Shown: piece by piece, positions 61,060 to 64,000 of the stretch
How the letters are laid out: the number at the start of each line of letters is the position of its first letter
Numbering within the stretch: the first letter of the stretch is position 1
Assembly: GCA_035610365.1 (NCBI GenBank)
Contig: CM069439.1
Coordinates: forward strand, 15,885,533-15,949,532
From: Aquatica leii
Taxonomy: Eukaryota; Arthropoda; Insecta; Coleoptera; Lampyridae
DNA: 64,000 nt
Direction: 5' to 3'
The notes under the pieces: model-generated
What the model was told of the DNA's origin: nothing
Seen by the model: the letters and a program-made list of their open reading frames with translations, nothing else
Database searches by the model: none
Translations under genes and position numbers: made by a program

Positions 61060-61420
61060 TTATGTGTCATTTTATCAGTCTTTTCATTAATTTGGTCCAC
61101 ATGCGCGCCATGTAACGCGACGTTGCTAGACTAAAAGAAAGTTGCATTTCTCATTCTTTTGTTTTTTTTCATTATTTGGTTTCTCATTTTTTTAAAATTA
61201 TGAATAATCTTTCTCTTTTGTAATGTTTGTAATTCACTGTATGAAAGCTTGTGTTGGAACTTCACACACGTTTTAGTTACTAAATTTTTGGAGTTTTGGT
61301 CAGGCAGAGATAGTTCTTCGCAAAGCGGAAATCTTCAGAAGAACGACGATGGGACAACTACTTACTTAATTTTAATTTCAATTGCGGTTACTCTGGTTAA
61401 AGATCTAAATAAGTGTTATT
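61060..61420. other. Upstream region of POLR3D
   Basis: It holds the presumed POLR3D promoter on the minus strand, with no TATA box I would trust, and otherwise AT-rich sequence. The open segment at 61249-61458 resembles nothing and runs into the mariner. Confidence 0.35.
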
Positions 61421-61422
61421 TA

Positions 61423-62312
61423 TCAGGTGCGCAACTAAGTTCTCGCTGTTTTTTTTAATATGAAAATGCAACTTTACTGTGAAAAAATGGTTACAAATGA
61501 ATCATTCAAATTGCCCATCGCTAGCGACAACTTTTTCCCATCTTTCTGGCAGAGCTCGAATACCTTGACGGTAGAAGTGTTCGTCTTTTGAGGCTATCCA
61601 CGAATCAAGACATTTTGAGATGTCTTCATATGAGCGGAACCGCTGATCAGCCAGACCATGTATCATCGAACGGAACAAGTAATAATCGGACGGCGCAGTA
61701 TCTGGGGAATATGGCGGGTGGACGTTTTAACGGGTTTGGCAACGTGAGGCCGAGCGTTGTCATGCTGTAGAATTACTTTTTCGTGCCTCTGCTCGTATTG
61801 TGGCCGCTTTTCACGCAATGCTCGGCTCAATCGCATCAATTGAGTTCGATACCGTTCCCCTGTGATGGTTTCGTTCGGTTTCAACAGCTCATCCTCATCG
61901 AGCAATACCTCCAATTCAGCATTTTCGAAGATTTTTGGCCTTCCTACACGCGAACGGTCGTCAACATTGAAATCACCGTCTTTGAAGCGACGAAACCAAT
62001 CACGGCACGTTGTTTCACTTAGAGCAGCTTCTCCGTAAACTTTTATGAGTTCTCGATGCGCTTCAGCCGCCGTTTTCTTCGAATGAAAGAAGACAAGCAA
62101 CACTTCCCGCAAATGACGATTATTTGGCACAAAATCACATTTTCACACAATCAAAAGTATATGACGCAAAAGCAAAATCACTAATGTGTTGAAGCGGTTT
62201 GTTTACCATATATCTAAGCTTGATTTATGACGTTTTGGATAAGTCACAATCGACCAGCACTTACTGCTGGAGCCATCTTTCGAAAAACAGCGGGAACTTA
62301 GTTGCGCACCTG
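61423..62312 (-). mobile_element. Mariner (DD34D, mauritiana/cecropia-like), internally deleted
   Basis: TIRs of about 30 bp (CAGGTGCGCAACTAAGTTC and complement) are flanked by TA. The minus strand from 62130 encodes the Mos1-like N-terminus: FFHSKKTAAEAHRELIKVYG, CRDWFRRFKDGDFNVDDRSR and GRPKIFENAELEVLLDED. It then jumps to ITGERYRTQLMRLSRALREK, LQHDNARPH and, in another frame, SPDTAPSDYYLFRSM. At about 890 bp it is some 400 bp shorter than active mariners. The missing part lies between the linker and the first catalytic Asp. It is dead but otherwise well conserved. Confidence 0.9.
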
Positions 62313-62317
62313 TATTA

Positions 62318-64000
62318 TTATTATTTTGGGTTATGTTTTTATTAGCCCTCGTATTAAGCTATAAGCTTGTGCCCCATAGATGAGTTTCAACTCATATAAG
62401 TTCTACTTCTTCAATAAATTTCAGAGTCAGACTTATAGGTTTGTTTGTTTTGATTCTATATACTTAGCCCCAAAGTGTAGATGTCTGCGTTTACAAGAGC
62501 TGAACATTCTTCTTCTCTACACATTCTTCATTCAGTATTGTCTTTCACTTTTATATTAATGAGGTGTTCAAAAGTGGGCAGTGTCTACCTAACTTAATTA
62601 ATTCTTTATTTTTTTTTGGATGGTCTTGTGATAAACATCATCGACTATTTTACTCCAGTAGTAGCTAACCAGTGTGAGGTATGTTTTTGTTTCAACAAGC
62701 TTTTAATCTCCTCCCCTCGTGGTTTTATATAATAGAGACTACAGGTTTGGGTCTTATATTAGATGAATTTCAACTCCATTTTTTGCTAATAGGTCTGCTT
62801 ATTTATTTCCTTTGTCTTTTTTTTGTTTATTGTAGTTGTGGTCAGCTAGACGGACTTAACACAATCTCCAACTGCTCTAGAGTGTATTGTTACTGAGTCT
62901 CAATCTCACAATGCTGTTTGGCTATCTGTAACAATTTGGATGCTCCTATTTTGATAGGATTTTCTAATCATTTCGTGAGTACAAGCGGATTTTTGCTTGG
63001 AATACGGTTGCTAGATAGTCCAGGCTTACGCTAAAGTTGCTCTCTGATCTACTGCTCGAGTACTTTGTGCAGTTTTGGAATCATATATATACCACATGAT
63101 TGTTTTTTCGGTTGTCTATCTACTTCTCTTTTCTTTGCCGGTATAGCTAACCGTAGTTTGTAGTTTTTGTTTATTTAATCAAAAATCTTGGTATGGTATT
63201 TTACTCTGGCACGAGTGTTCCTATATTCGTTACATTTTAACTGGTACGCTGCTGTCAAAGCTTCTCATTCTACCACTAAACGTGGTGGACAGTCTAGCAA
63301 AGCTTTCATTGCTGTAGTTGGCGTTATTGACATTGTTCTTGTACTTCCTAGAGACGCAAGTCTCTGTAACTTGCAGAGTTTTGTTATGGATTCTTCTTTT
63401 TTGGATTTATGTCACCAAATCAGAGATTCATATGTGACTGTGGGAAGCGGAAACTATTACGCTAGAATATATCCAAAAAATCATTTCTCGTTTTAGTCTC
63501 TATGTATATGTTTTACCTATCAAACTTCTAGAGGCCCAAAATGACCGAGTAGCTTTGTTGATTGTTTTCTCTAAGCGAGCGTTAAAGGTTAATTTAGTGT
63601 CTAAAGTGAATCCCAAATATTTAATTTCATTGTTCAGTAGAAGTACTTTCCCCCACAATTGAAGTTTTCTTTTTCTTATAAAGGCTACTATTGTTGTGTT
63701 GGCAGGATTTACTGTTTGCTTCTCTGCCGTACAGTAGTTTTCAAGACTTTTTTCATAAGGTTTGAAAGAACTCTCCCCGCCTTGCCTTCTAATTTTGTAT
63801 TAGTCTTTACTACCATTAGATAATAAATGGTTACCATTCTTTCTTAAAATGCAAGCTCTTGAATGGTTACCTTTTGGAATAATAAGTTCTCAGTCACCAC
63901 TCATACTTATAGTTTCCTGACAGTCTCTCTATAAACCCAATGTTCTTGTATCAGTAAAATATCTACATTGTTCTTTCTTACATAGTTCTGTAGGGCAGCC
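62318..64000 (-). mobile_element. LINE, 3' part (I/LOA-Jockey group), runs off the window
   Basis: On the minus strand, from the right edge inwards, there is the RT palm end and thumb (VNPANTTIVAFIRKRKLQLW, IKYLGFTLDTKLTFN, about 63.7-63.55 kb). The connection block follows at about 63.38-63.25 kb, reading QRLACLGSTRTMSITPTTAM and ALLDCPP. RNase H-like pieces lie at 63.1-62.85 kb (YIYDSKTAQ, IQIVTDSQTAL). The 3' end is a (TAA)n-type tail at 62318-62330. Frames are interrupted at several points. RNase H after this connection block suggests the I/LOA side; the exact clade is unsure. Confidence 0.72.

Noticed and set aside
62681-63496. Plus-strand hydrophobic or secreted-like frames near the right edge
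   Set aside because: Antisense to LINE RNase H and connection-domain sequence.

Overview
The window is AT-rich nuclear DNA of an animal, almost certainly an insect. Host genes are split by short introns with canonical GT-AG ends and AATAAA signals. The transposon load is typical of insects: Tc1/mariner of several types, hAT, an R1-like and a second LINE, Penelope-like and Ty3/Gypsy relics. I cannot fix the order from sequence alone.

Host genes, left to right: the 3' end of a PDZ-domain protein gene (+, 2-1045); a complete cytoplasmic poly(A)-binding protein gene (+, 2079-4716, 4 exons, 625 aa); a TSC22/bunched-like regulator (+, 15825-40790) whose long form (605 aa) is split by a 21.6 kb intron and which has an alternative first exon at 38504 giving a 141 aa short form; prolyl endopeptidase (+, 47756-58650, 13 exons, 705 aa, interrupted by a 7.96 kb intron); and RNA polymerase III subunit RPC4 (-, 61036-58837, 7 exons, 373 aa). 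The last two are tail to tail and their predicted 3' UTRs overlap. The genes share no pathway; this is ordinary gene-by-gene eukaryotic organisation.

The space between and inside the genes is a layered transposon graveyard. 6.2-9.0 kb holds a decayed hAT transposon. 9.1-14.7 kb holds a broken Ty3/Gypsy element split by a 5'-truncated R1-type LINE with a 12-bp target duplication, followed by the tail of a related element (to 15.3 kb). The large bunched intron holds Tc1 relics, a nearly whole DD41D mariner with about 160-bp TIRs, long palindromic fold-back elements, and a transposon whose inverted ends are arrays of 180-bp satellite repeats. That last element was later interrupted by a Tc1 element, small MITEs and a second Gypsy copy. 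The 43-46 kb region holds a fold-back element with a Penelope-like relic nested in it. The prolyl endopeptidase intron holds an old hAT element, interrupted by a younger hAT with perfect TIRs and an 8-bp duplication and by a 1.5 kb palindrome. The right end holds a deleted mariner beside the tail of a LINE that runs off the window.

The two most notable things are: (1) the Gypsy family carries a macro domain of the TARG1/OARD1 (ADP-ribose hydrolase) type between integrase and the 3' LTR, seen at three loci in this window; (2) a DD41D-like transposon whose terminal inverted repeats are built from a 180-bp satellite, its original continuity provable across the later Tc1 insertion.
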